Shown here one piece after another: positions 49,355-60,219 of a stretch of 64,000 bases of DNA. Below the pieces are notes generated by a model. The model was not told where the DNA came from, did not search any database, and worked only from the letters and a program-made list of their open reading frames with translations. The DNA is taken from positions 10,587,153 to 10,651,152 of the forward strand of contig CM055094.1 in assembly GCA_029204225.1 (NCBI GenBank), given 5' to 3'. Position numbers and translations under genes: made by a program. This stretch comes from Diphasiastrum complanatum (taxonomy: Eukaryota > Streptophyta > Lycopodiopsida > Lycopodiales > Lycopodiaceae). Each line of letters starts with the position of its first letter. Position 1 is the stretch's first letter.

Positions 49355-49990
49355 TTATTTCCCGGTGATAGATAAGTTAAAATTGACAGAAGGAACCGCA
49401 ATGAAATTGCTGACAATTTTTACTGTACTGTCATTTCTACCGTTGGTGTTGAGCCATGGTGAACCAATACCGTTCACTTGATGTCTAGATCCATCTCCAA
49501 GAATTATGAATTTTGAGGGATCTGCACTTCTGAAATCAGACATTATTTGTCTTGATGTCACGAAGTGTGAGGTGGCTCATGAGTCTAGAATCACCTCATG
49601 TGTGTTAGATGTTGATGCTGCACACACGTCTTAGATATAGGCGATCAAACAGTTTATGTTCGTTCTTTCTTTGCCCATTTTTGAGCTCTCGGGCTCCTCG
49701 ACATAAGATGAACTATTGTTGTTCTCTTGTCTGTTCTATGCTGATTTGTTTCTCGAGTTCTAGCGGCAATCCATGGTTGCGTGACCCTTCTTATGGCAAT
49801 GGATACACTCAATCTTGAAATTGAGCCAGCATGTATCTATTGTATGCTCGTCTCTTTTGCATCTCATGCAAGTCTTCTTGTCTGCACCTTGTTGTTTCAA
49901 CCTCCCTTTGCTCTTCCAGTTGCCCTTGCTGGTCCCCTCTGCTTGTTGTTCACGATCCTTCCTCTAGTTCGACTCTCTCTTAGGCTTAAA
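49355..49990 (-). pseudogene. copia zinc knuckles and protease start
   Basis: Minus strand has a first CCHC-like block CMRCKRDEHTIDTC and a second CIHCHKKGHATMDC. Near 49585 a degraded active site (LDS, stop, ATSHFVT) is followed by FIILGDGSRHQVNGIG. Several stops show decay. Confidence 0.8.
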
Positions 49991-50640
49991 TCGTTTTTCG
50001 GATTTTTCTTTGTTGTCGTAGAAGGCCTGGTCAGAACCATCTTTGTGATCAAGATGTTTTCTGGCCTCAACTTCCCCTCGAATCTCGACAATCGCCTTTT
50101 CAAGGTTCATGGCGGGTTTCACGAGCAGAGTTCTTGTTGTCTGGAATGATCTGGGTAAGGCTCTCAACAAGTACGTGAGCTGCTTCTCAGCTGACACAAC
50201 GTTCTCTGCTCCAGAGTTATGTAGTGACAGAAATAGATCCTTCATCTTTCTTACGAAAGAAATGAGGTCTTTCCCATCCCACTGCAAATTCGTCAGTTGA
50301 TCTCCAGCATCATGATTTGACTTCTTAATTTTGTCTGAAATCTGGCGAGTAATGCATCCCACATCTCCTTAGCTTTGGAGAGTGTAGCCAGGTCAAGTGT
50401 GAGACTATCTTCGATGGAAGATGATAGCAAGGCTACTGCCTTGTCGTTTTTCTCCCTCCATTCGCGTATCTCCTTGCATGTTGTCGTAGGTATTTTTTCA
50501 GTGCCATCCACCCAGGGGAATAGTCCTTCGCCCTTGAGTATTAGTGATGTCTTAACTTTCCAGGCTAGAAAGCTAGATCCTGAAGAATCAAGTATTGTGC
50601 AGATCTTGCTCTGCATGCTACTGATTGAAGCCATTGCTTC
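49964..50640 (-). pseudogene. copia gag (UBN2 type)
   Basis: Two minus-strand frames: MASISSMQSKICTILDSS... to WVDGTEKIPTTT and KEMWDALLARFQ (from 50636), then after a frame change near 50340 DLISFVRKMKDLFLSL and LTYLLRALPRSFQT. This is the capsid/nucleocapsid region of a plant copia element. Confidence 0.85.
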
Positions 50641-50738
50641 TTGGAGTCTGTTTTTTTGTTGATGGGTGTTTGTTTGAATGCTTGGCCTCTTGGATCTGCT
50701 AGCTTCTTTGGCTATGTCTGAATATGATAGGATGACCG

Positions 50739-50815
50739 GCTCTGATACCACTATTGAAAAATAAGTGATATGCTCTGATACCACTGTTGAAAATAAGTGA
50801 TATGCTCTGATACCA
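50739..50815 (-). repeat. three tandem primer-binding sites
   Basis: The minus-strand word TGGTATCAGAGC, the usual initiator Met-tRNA complement of plant copia elements, occurs at 50750-50739, 50783-50772 and 50815-50804. Units are 32-33 bases apart with a near-identical spacer. Confidence 0.88.
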
Positions 50816-50816
50816 C

Positions 50817-51853
50817 TGATGAGAAGAATGAGGAGGATCGCAGTCGCGAAGCTTTCGTGAAGGAACCACGACTCTCTCTTTTCCCTCAGATGGAGTTCAA
50901 ATGCGATTGCTGGACGTTGCAAGCTGAATCACTCCTACAGTCCTCCAGAGTGTAGTTAGGCACTGCTAATCTATGTTCATAAAATTAATGCAGCATTCAA
51001 CATAGTTTCAACCAAGGTGCAAAATTCAAATGAACAAGGAAACTTAGTTATACACATGAATAAACAACAGATGCATTTGCATTTGAGATCAGACACAACA
51101 AGAAAATCATCTATATTGATCTCTCTCTGATTTCTTCAAGCATTGCATGCAAATCCATGCAGTGCGCTAGCGTGGGAGAAACACAGTTCTCTCACGAGCA
51201 ATTGTCTCGCTTTACTAGCGGACAGTTGGATCTACTGATCCTAGACAAAATTGTCTTTGCACGCAGGCGGACATGTGTTCTGTATTTCGTCTTGATTGCT
51301 TACTAGCATCAGACTACTACGTTACACTGTATGTGTGCTTTGTTGATCTATATGTCAAATAACATCCAATAAGTATAGTCGCTCTATGTAAATCTAAGAT
51401 TAGAGTGATTAAGCATCTACAACTAATTAGGAAAATACAAGAGTGGCAGATTAGCCACGACCTAAAATGTATCTGCTGACGTCATGCCATCAGATCAGAT
51501 ATCTGTACTTCTGGGTACTTGCATGATCTCGCTGGTACTCTTTGGAGCGTGGAGGGCAGGAGAAGGTCTCGTTTTGGTCGTTTGTCTTCTCTCGTACTGG
51601 ACCACAAAAGATTCTCGTTCGTGAATCTTTCGTGTTCGCGAACCGTTCGTCTTTGTTTGTTTGACTTTTGAGTTCTCGAACCGTTCGTCTTTGTTCCTTC
51701 AACTTTCAAGTTCGCATCCCTTTGACTTTCGAGTTCGCGAAACTTTTTGTGCTTCGTGTCTCCTGACTTTCGTGTTCGCGAACATCTTCATCAGGCTGAG
51801 GGCTGAAAGCTAGCAAGGCTTTGTAGTTAGAAACATTTCGTTTCTTCACTACA
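50817..51853 (-). repeat. LTR of copia element 3 with TTCG-rich repeats
   Basis: Bounded by the outermost primer-binding site and by the start TGTAGTGAAG. Between 51590 and 51790 the word TTCGTGTTCGCGAA or GACTTTCGAGTTCGCGAA recurs about five times, a likely U3/R repeat block. No second LTR is seen. Confidence 0.6.
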
Positions 51854-52326
51854 CCATTAGCTACAAAGCTTGCGATGAGATGGCAACCAGTTGGACCAGC
51901 ATGTCGAGAATATCAGAACGATCTTCGCTCAACTTGCTGCATCTGGACAAGAGCACTAGGTCCCAGCACCACAACAGTTGATGTACTTCATAAAATCTCT
52001 ACCTATGTCCTATCAGGCGCTGAGAGTGCTCATTCTGAGCTTACCAGACATGACATTCAAGTGAGTTGTCAGCTTATTGTAGATGAAAGACTGATGAGAG
52101 ATGACAAAGAGACAAGCAACGACCAAGAGAAGACCCTTTTCACAAATGGGAAAAAGAAATACAAAACCAAGCCCATATTTGACAAGACTCAATCGAAGTC
52201 ATCGACAAGAGGCATCAACAACAACAAAAAAAACTTCTACTTGTGATCACTGTCACAAATTGGGACACTCAGTTGACAGATGTTGGTTCAACCCGACAAT
52301 TTCTTGCATGCACTACAAGAAGAAAG
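51854..52326 (+). pseudogene. copia relic 4 (host of the insertion): gag end and zinc knuckle
   Basis: Plus strand, frame-broken: KYQDDL-like text, QLIVDERLMRDDKE, then CDHCHKLGHSVDRC, a CCHC knuckle. The frame stops where element 5 begins (GAAAG at 52322-52326) and resumes at 58344. Confidence 0.75.
52322..52326 (+). repeat. target-site duplication GAAAG (left)
   Basis: Repeats exactly at 58339-58343. Confidence 0.85.
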
Positions 52327-52601
52327 AGTTAGAATTAAAGTTAGAATCATTGTGTGACTGTAAGTGGGTCCTATCAGTGGATAAGGATCAGTTGGCCTCG
52401 CCACGAGGCAAGTCGACGGGACACGTGTCCCGCCAACGGCAACCTGGGTCATGCATGGGTTGCCTGAGTGAACAACTATATGTACAGTGTAATTTCATTT
52501 TGAGAAATACAGTTGTTATGTGAGCTTGCTGAGAAGAGTGATTTTCTGTCTGTGTTACTGTGTAGCATGATCTGTGTTCCTGTGCAAAGCAAATTCTAAG
52601 T
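52327..52601 (+). repeat. 5' LTR of copia element 5
   Basis: AGTTAGAATT...AATTCTAAGT: the ends form an inverted repeat but are not TG/CA. Contains GGGACACGTGTCCCG, a 15-base near-perfect palindrome around a CACGTG box. Confidence 0.9.
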
Positions 52602-52613
52602 TGGTATTAGAGC
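52602..52613 (+). promoter_or_regulatory. primer-binding site
   Basis: TGGTATTAGAGC immediately after the LTR, one base from the usual TGGTATCAGAGC complement of initiator Met-tRNA. Confidence 0.85.
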
Positions 52614-53914
52614 CGTACAAGGAGTGTACACAGTACAGTGTCGCCGTTGAAGAGAGCTTCGAGAGAACTGTCTTTTGAGAGTTCGGGGTTTTACGGGGGG
52701 TTGAAGACAGAAAGAGAAGCACTGGTGCACGGTTTCTAATTTATAGAGGTTTGCTAAGCTCAGCAGAGAGATTATTAGCCTGTGCATAGCATCAGACAGG
52801 AAAAAATCTGGTGAAAAATTGACAATTTCGAAGCCAGCTGAAAATTGAAACCGGACTTGGGGTTACGGTTTTTATACATAACTGGTAATTTCTTCATTGT
52901 TTGTGCACCGTTTTGGATGTCATAAGGATAGGAAGGAAGCTAATCACACTGTCAATCAGCCATGGAGAGATTCTGAGGTTTATGTCAGAGATTTGTCTCC
53001 AGACAGATAAGCTAGCAGATTTGCGGTAAAAAGGTAAAAAAGGCACTTTGTCAAGTTGAGCTAAAATCACCGTTTCTCCACGGAATTTCTTGACTGAACA
53101 TTCTATAGTCATGGATTCAGTAGGGCGACCCTGCTCCAGGCCTCAGATCATGCTCAAAACGATCCACAAGATTGATTGATTTGATCTTTTTGAGAGAAGG
53201 GAGGCGCGGCCGCAGGCAGGGAAGTCGCAGGCAGTTCGCGCGCCCAACGCGATGAAGAACTCAGTGTACCGAAGTTCTTAGCATATGCAGGAGTTTGGTT
53301 CGATGCCCAGATGTACTTTGAACCTTTAGATGAGGTGTCAAGTGAATCAACGGTCCAGAATCTGTGATGGGAGAGAAATTTGAACCACAAGATTTGGTTC
53401 AGCCATTGGATGAGCTTTAAACAGGGTCCTGAAGAATTGAAGTGCATTCTGGCCTTCAACTTCATTAGAAATTTTCAACTGAAAGTTGAGTTGGGTCCCT
53501 TCACAAGTGAAGAGTGAAGTTTCTTCAAAGTGAAGAAACAGATCAAAAGCTAGAAAAGTCCCTATTTTTGGGTCCTTTGCCCGTTTTGACCCAAACGAAA
53601 GGCTATAACCTCCAAACGAAGGGCACCCGGACTGTACCTGCAAGTACGGTACAGCAAAACAGAGCGGTTGTAGTGGAGAAAGTGTTCGGAGTACGCCAGA
53701 AGAAGTTTCACCATTCCACTGGGCATGTTGTTGGGAATTGACGACTGAGTGCATTTCGGAAGGCGACGCCGATTTGGTTTTCAAATTGGTGGAAAAGCGG
53801 CGAGTGGCCTGGTAGGAAAAAAAGTGCAGGTCATTATTTTTTCAACTTCTGACATCATTGTTGGCCTCGACATACTGTTCTTAGCCTAAGGCAGAAGTTT
53901 TAAGCAGTTTTGCG
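52614..53914 (+). other. long untranslated leader of copia element 5
   Basis: About 1.3 kb from primer-binding site to gag ATG, with no long frame on the plus strand. This is long for a copia leader and may contain packaging signals; it may also include inserted sequence. Confidence 0.6.
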
Positions 53915-54784
53915 ATGGCAAACATGGGAGAGTCCATTTTGAGTGAAAGTAGCAAATTGGACGGGATTTCCAACTATGCAGTGTGGAAATTCAAAATGAA
54001 AAACATACTGATGGAGAAAGATGTGTGGGAAGTCATAACAGGTGATGAGAGAAGGCCGCCAAATGAAGCAGACATCAAAGTGTTCGACAAAAAGATGAGG
54101 AAAGCTTTGACCTTCATTAACTTGTCAGTGAAGGATCACATCATTACCCACATTTGTGATGCTATTACACCCAGAAAGGCATGGGATGTGCTAAAGGAGC
54201 AGTTTGAGACGTCAAATCCGTCAAGAATCATGTTTATGAAGTCAAAGTTGAATAGTGCCCGCATGGAGCAAGGAGAGCACATTCAGATGTACATGACCAG
54301 AATCAAGACAATGAGAGATGAACTGCATTATATTGGAGAACGTATACGTGATGTGGAGCTGGTGCATAATGCATTATGCAGCATTGCAGAACCCTATCAG
54401 ATGTGTGTCAGCGGAATAGCATCAAGAGAAAGATTGCCAACCTTTGACGAGCTCACAGGAATCTTGATGCAGGAAGAGCAACGACGAGAAATGGTGAAAG
54501 CTAGACGTCAAAATACTGATGATCAGGCACTTGCGACACGCCAAAAACAAGGCAAGGACAAGGGTAAGAAGAAGACTAAACAACAATTTGCCAAGTCTCA
54601 GGAGGATGAGGGATCTTCTAGCAAAACTAAGAAGACAGGCAAGTGCTTCCATTGTGGTAAAAAGGGCCACTAGAAGAGTGAATGTCGCAAATTCCTGGCA
54701 GAACAAGGCAAGGGGAAACCAAAACAAGCAGGTAACCTTGTCGATGAGGGTGAGACTGAAGACTCTAGCATCTTCATATCTGCA
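53915..54784 (+). pseudogene. copia element 5 gag with TAG inside the zinc knuckle
   Basis: ATG opens MANMGESILSESSKLDG, with the capsid motifs YAVWKFKMKNILM, AWDVLKEQFE and a Lys-rich linker. The knuckle reads C-FH-C-GKKG-H, then a TAG (54671-54673) where most copia proteins have Trp, then KSE-C. The same frame stays open after the stop into protease at 54785. TGG to TAG is one substitution. The rest of gag is intact. Confidence 0.9.
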
Positions 54785-56311
54785 TTGTCATCTAATATTG
54801 ACTCAGGAGCCACAAGACACATGACAGGTAACAAGAACTGGTTCAGTAGTTTGAAGGCATTGGATAATGGAACATCTGTTTCACAAGCAAATGGTGAGGT
54901 GTGCATGATCAAGGGGATAGGCACAATTTCAATCCAACTGCCTGATGGCAAAAGCAGGATGATCAGGGAGGTACTTTACGTACCACGTTTGAAGAAAAAT
55001 CTACTTTCTGTTGGAGTCATTACTGATCAAAAGTTGAAAGTAGAATTCTCCCATGATCGTTGCTTTGTGAAGGATGTGAACCAAAAGTTCAAAGTTATTG
55101 CGAATGGAGTAAGAGATCCCAATACAAACAGGTTGAATGCCACAGTCAAGGGGCAACATGGACTTGTGTCATCCGTTCCTTCGCAAACTGAGTTGTGGCA
55201 CAAGAGGCTTGGTCACTTGAACTTGGGAAGCCTCAGTTTGATGAGAAAATTGGAGATGGTAACAGGACTGCCTACAATAGAAGATCACTTGAAATCGATG
55301 TGCGAATCTTGTATATATGCGAAGCAGCATCGAGATAAGTTCAATAAAGGGGGTGTTGCAAGAGCAAAGAACATCCTGGATTTAATCCACACAGATTTAT
55401 GGGGGCCCATGAGGACCATGTCCTTAGGAAAAGCCTTCTATTTCATTACGTTTATTGATGATATGTCACGTAAGATGTGGATCTACTTCTTGAAGAAGAA
55501 ATCAGATGCTTTTGATAACTTCGAGAACTTCAAAAACTTGGTCGAAAATCAAACAGGTAAGATGATCAAAGTCCTAAGATCAGATAGTGGAGGTGAGTAT
55601 AAGTCTAATGACTTCAATGATCTTTGTGATCAATGTGGGATTAAAAGACAATTTACGCAAGCTCATACTCCTGCTCTCAATGGTGTAGCTGAGCGCAAAA
55701 ATCGTACAATTGTGGAAAGTGCCAGATCTATGCTAGCTGAGATGAAATTACCAAAAGATTTTTGGTCAGAAGCATGTAGCATGGCAGTCTATCTTCAAAA
55801 TAGAAGTCCTACCATTGCCATACCAAAAATTACACCTGAGGAAGCATTCACAAAGAAGAAGCCAAAGGTGAACCACTTGCGAATCTTTGGATGTAAGGCC
55901 TTTGTACATATTTCTAAGGAAGAAAGACGTAAACTTGATGTAAAAGCTATCAAGTGCATATTCCTAGGATATGATGATCGCATGAAGGGCTATAGATGTT
56001 TTGATCCAGTCGAAAACAAAATCCATATAAGCCGAGATGTTATTTTTGATGAATTCAAGATGTATGAAGACGAAGATGCTGAGAAGATAGACACATCCAG
56101 TAGGGAAAATGGCATAGTGAGGATACCACATGATGATGATCCATTCATTGACCTTCCGAGTGATGAACATGAGGATGCATCTCAAGATACTACTACTCAA
56201 CCTCAAGAAACAGGTTGGAGAGGTAGGGACAAACCTTTTGGTGCAAGAAGGATTGAAATTGCAGGTGACAAACGCAAGGAGAAGGAGTACCGTGGGATAC
56301 ATTTTCACTAG
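54785..56311 (+). pseudogene. copia element 5 protease and integrase
   Basis: Protease active site IDSGATRHM, GAG-pre-integrase LWHKRLGHLN, an integrase zinc region ending CESCIYAKQHR, then the catalytic D (HTDLWGPM), D (LRSDSGGEY) and E (NGVAERKN). The C-terminal copia block is HLRIFGCKAF and SRDVIFDE. All catalytic residues are intact over 508 codons. A 1-bp deletion near 56290, relative to the sister copy at 62185, shifts the frame before reverse transcriptase. Confidence 0.92.
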
Positions 56312-56324
56312 GAAGCCGATCACC

Positions 56325-57566
56325 TGACAGAAAGCTCCCTAAGTGGTTTGAGAGATATATAGATGACTTTCCAGGATCATCTAACCATGGAGAGCTACGA
56401 AGATCAACAAGAGAGAAGATACTACCTGAAAGGTATGAAGCAAATTATGCTCTGTTATCCAGCATTATTCAAAGCAAAGAACCTTTGACTTATGGTGAAG
56501 CGAAAGATGATGACATTTGGATCAAAGCCATGGGAGAGGAGATGGAGTCAATTGCTAAGCATAGCACATGGGACTTAGTAGAACCACCAGTTGGCAAGAA
56601 ACCCATTGGCTGTAAATGGGTATATAGAACTAAGTACCATGCAGATGGAAGCATAGCAAAGCACAAAGCAAGATTGGTAATCAAAGGGTACGCACAAAAT
56701 AAAGGCATTGACTATGAGGAGACCTTTGCACCGGTGTGTAAGTGGAATACTCTACGTCTACTTATTGCTTTAGCTTCACATTTTGGTTGGCCTTTGTATC
56801 AGATGGATGTGAAATCTGCTTTTTTAAATGGTGAGTTAGAAGAAGAAGTGTTCATGGATCAACCTGAAGGCTTTGTAACAAAAGGACAGGAAAATAAAGT
56901 ATGTCGCTTAAAGAAAGCGCTTTATGGTCTTAAACAAGCGCCACGTGCGTGGTATAGCAGGATTGATGCCTACTTTCGTTCAAAGGGGATGGTGAGAACA
57001 CATTATGACCCAAATCTATATGTCTTATGCTTTGATGGTATGGTTGCTTTGATTGCTCTTCATGTTGATGACTTGATTATTACGGGAAATAATCAAGAGA
57101 TGATAGACATAATCAAGAAAGACCTCATGGAACAATTTGAGATGACGGATCTAAGCCTGATGCATTACTGCCTTGGAGTAGAAGTGTGGCAAAAAGGACA
57201 TGAAGTGGGTTTAACACAGGTGAAATATGTCAAAGAGTTGCTACACAGGTTTAGGTTGCAGGATTGCAAACCAGTAAACACTCCTATTGAACCAGGTAAA
57301 AAGCTTTCTAAGCTTGATGAATCACAGTCATTTGATGCTACGCTATATAGACAGTTAGTAGGGAGCTTGATTTACCTTACCACAACTAGACCAGATATAT
57401 GCTATGCTGTTGGCATTGTAAGTCAGTTTATGGCAGCACCTACGGAAACGCATTGGAAAGCAGCTAAACGCATTTTGCGTTATGTGAAAGGCACATCAGA
57501 GTATGGCTTGATTTTCAAAAAGCATGATGGTTTACCTGAGTTGTGTGGCTATGTGGATGTGGACTG
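56325..57566 (+). pseudogene. copia element 5 reverse transcriptase
   Basis: After the frameshift the frame is open: STWDLVEPPVGKKPIGCKW, ARLVIKGYAQ, YQMDVKSAFLNG (first catalytic Asp), LYGLKQAPRAWY, then LHVDDLIITG. The usual YVDD is HVDD here, which may lower activity; the sister element keeps YVDD. The thumb and connection (YRQLVGSLIYL, KAAKRILRYVKG) are complete up to a second 1-bp deletion at about 57567. Confidence 0.92.
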
Positions 57567-57567
57567 G

Positions 57568-58010
57568 GAGGTGACTATGATGATCGTAGATCCACCACAG
57601 GATATATATTCTAGTTTTGTGGTAATTGCTTTTCCTGGTCTAGTAAGAGGCAAAGTACAATTGCTCTTTCCACCACAGAAGCAGAGTATAAGGCAATGTG
57701 TAGTGCTTCACAAGAAGCTATATGGTTGAGACAAATCTTGGAAGAGATTGGCATGAAGCAGAAAAATCCCACAACTTTACATAGCGACAGTCAGAGTGGC
57801 ATTCAGCTAGCAAAGAATCCAATGTTCCATACGAGAACTAAACACATTGAGATTCAATATCACTTCATACGTGAAAGGCTGCCAAGTCGTGAAATTCATG
57901 TTGTTCATTGTAGCACAGAAGAACAACTAGCTGATATTTTCACTAAGCCACTTACTGGAGAAAAGTTTGATAAGTTTAGATCAAAACTTTCTGTATTTAA
58001 AGTTTGTTGA
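57568..58010 (+). pseudogene. copia element 5 RNase H
   Basis: After the frame change: STTEAEYKAM-type text, LHSDSQSGIQLAKN, RTKHIEIQYHFIRER and DIFTKPL, ending KVC and TGA at 58008-58010. RNase H removes the RNA strand during reverse transcription. Confidence 0.9.
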
Positions 58011-58053
58011 CTTTAAAGCTATGTATATGACTGTATAAAAAGTGACTCTACTT

Positions 58054-58063
58054 TAAGGGAGAG
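58054..58063 (+). promoter_or_regulatory. polypurine tract
   Basis: AAGGGAGAG directly before the 3' LTR. Confidence 0.8.
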
Positions 58064-58338
58064 AGTTAGAATTAAAGTTAGAATCACTGTGTGACTGTAA
58101 GTGGGTCCTATCAATGGATAAGGATCAGTTGGCCTCGCCACGAGGCAAGTCGACGGGACACGCGTCCCGCCAACGGAAACATGGGTCATGCATGGGTTGC
58201 CTGAGTGAACAACTATATGTACAGTGTAATTTCATTTTGAGAAATACAGTTGCTATGTGAGCTTGCTAAGAAGAGTGATTTTTTGTCTGTGTTACTGTGT
58301 AGCATGATCTGTGCTCCTGTGCAAAGCAAATTCTAAGT
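58064..58338 (+). repeat. 3' LTR of copia element 5
   Basis: Same length (275) and ends as the 5' LTR. The palindrome has decayed to GACACGCGTCC. Confidence 0.92.
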
Positions 58339-58343
58339 GAAAG
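58339..58343 (+). repeat. target-site duplication GAAAG (right)
   Basis: Matches 52322-52326. Confidence 0.85.
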
Positions 58344-60075
58344 AACATTCAGTATATGAATGTCGATACAACCCAAAAGAAAAAAACAAAGCAGAAAAAA
58401 AAAAACGTTGCAGAGTCATCAAAGGATGCAAATAAGGGTGACAATGCATTCACAATCATTGATGAAGCATCAACAGGCTACATTGAGCACGACTATGACA
58501 TAGTCATCAACTCAGGAGCTACGTCGCACATAACATGCAACAAAAACATCTTGGTCAATTACAAAATACTCGACAATGCAAGAGTAGTGATACTAGGAGA
58601 TGGGAGCAAACATGATGTGGAAGGCATCGACACTCTACATCTGCATGCATTGTCCGGATATGCAGAACTGCAAGGAGCACTTTACGTGCCAATGCTCAGA
58701 AGAGACTTTCTCTCTGTGTCGAGAATCGTCGATCTTGGTGCATGAGTCTTGTTTGACGTGAACGTATGCCAAATAATTGAGCAAAAATCAAGCAAGCTAC
58801 TGATTGTCAGATCAAGACAAGAAAATCTTTACTAAGCAAAGATCATCAACAGACATGATAGCATATTAAATGCATCAAAAAATGAAGATCATCTCTAGCA
58901 CAGAAGAATGTATCATCAGAATATGAGAAATTTGTACGACATGAGCAAAAAAGAGATTGTCATAGGTCTGAAGATAACAAGACCTGACACTGACTTCTGT
59001 GAAGCTTGTCAGAAGGGAATATAACATCGAAGTCCGTTTGTGCATGAAGGAAGAAGAGCCAAGGATATTCTTGAGCTCATTTACTCAGATGTGTGCGGAC
59101 CGATGAAAGTTGATTCACTCTCAAGATCATGATACTTCGTCACTTTCATTGATGATTGTAGCCGGATGACAACAATATACTATGTAAAAAAAAATAGAAA
59201 GTGTTTGATGCCTTCAAGAAGTTCGTGGAATTTGCAAAGAGAGACACCTCCAAGAGAGTGCAGACTATCAGGCCTGACAATGGAGGCGAGTACAAAAGCA
59301 AGGAGTTCTCAAACTTTTGTCAAGAAGAAAGAATTGAGCATCAATTCACACCTGCTTATACACCACAATACAATGGTGTACAAGAAAAAAGAAACAGGAC
59401 GTTTGTTGAAGGATCCAGATGCATGATGGCACATGCTCAATTGTTGAGTCAATTTTGGGCCGAGGCAATTGTTGCAATTGTACACTGCAGAACAGATCCA
59501 CAACGACAGCCCTGGAAGACAAAACATTGTATGAATGTGGATGGGTGAAAAGCCCGATCTATCGTATGTACGTGTGTTCGGATGTGTGACATACATGCAC
59601 ATACCAAAGGAAAAGAGAAGAGTTAGAGTTGACAATCATGCTTGGATACTCGAACTGATCACAGATCTATCGACTCTACAACCCAACCTCAAAGAAGGTG
59701 GTGTTGAGAAGAGACATGAGGTTCGATGAATCGACATTTCTTGGAACAAAAAAAGCTAAGGGTCATGAAATCTCCACACTGTTGCCAATCCAAGAGGGAG
59801 ATCAAGGATAGACATCGGCCCAGAATGTTGAGCCACAAACTCCAAAGCAGGAAGCTGAAGACCAACTAGAAGAAGAAAAAGAAGACAAAACAAACTAGCA
59901 ATGACAAGTCAGACCAAGAAGGTCAACAAGAATGAGAAGATAGCCTGAACGATACATCGACAACTTGTAGTGGAGTGAAGACACAGATGTCGAATACTGC
60001 AGCTACGCTGAAGAACCGATGACATATCAAGAAGCTATCCAGATTCCAGAGGGAGAACCCAACATTGACCATATC
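58344..60075 (+). pseudogene. copia relic 4 continued: protease, integrase, RT start
   Basis: Resumes after the insertion with INSGATSHITC (protease, Asn for Asp in the DSGAT motif), VPMLRRDFLSVSRIVD, a GAG-pre-integrase remnant near 58900, integrase pieces (YSDVCGPMK, RPDNGGEYKSKEFS, NGVQEKRNRT with Gln-Glu shift) and YVRVFGCVTYMH. It ends EPMTYQEAIQ near 60050, the RT threshold, where a GA array begins. Several stops and frameshifts. Confidence 0.82.
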
Positions 60076-60085
60076 CAAAAGCTTA

Positions 60086-60111
60086 AGAGAGAGAGAGAGA
60101 GAGAGAGAGAG
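60086..60111 (+). repeat. short (GA)n array at the relic's 3' break
   Basis: GA run followed by GAGGAGGAGG, exactly where copia homology ends. Confidence 0.9.
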
Positions 60112-60219
60112 GAGGAGGAGGGCCGTGTCCAGCCTTGCGCGCACCAATGTGGATCCACGAGATTTGGTTCTAAAGAGATCTACGATGGATATCGTGAGCA
60201 TCTGAGTCATAGAAAGTGA

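Larger units (their letters stand above)
49340..51853 (-). mobile_element. copia element 3, minus strand, 5' half only
   Basis: In minus sense: LTR (about 51853-50817), primer-binding sites, gag, zinc knuckles and start of protease, then a break near 49340. The LTR starts TGTAGTGAAG and abuts copia gag sequence of the opposite strand at 51854, so it seems to be inserted in another copia relic. Confidence 0.7.
52327..58338 (+). mobile_element. copia element 5, near-complete, 6,012 bp
   Basis: Two 275-bp LTRs, a primer-binding site, gag, full pol and a purine tract are all present, flanked by GAAAG on both sides. LTRs differ at about nine or ten positions (~3.5 percent by eye). Only one nonsense codon and two small frameshifts break the coding. 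It is inserted in copia relic 4. Confidence 0.92.

Noticed and set aside
49781-50149. Plus-strand 122-codon frame with hydrophobic stretches
   Set aside because: It is the shadow of copia gag on the minus strand.
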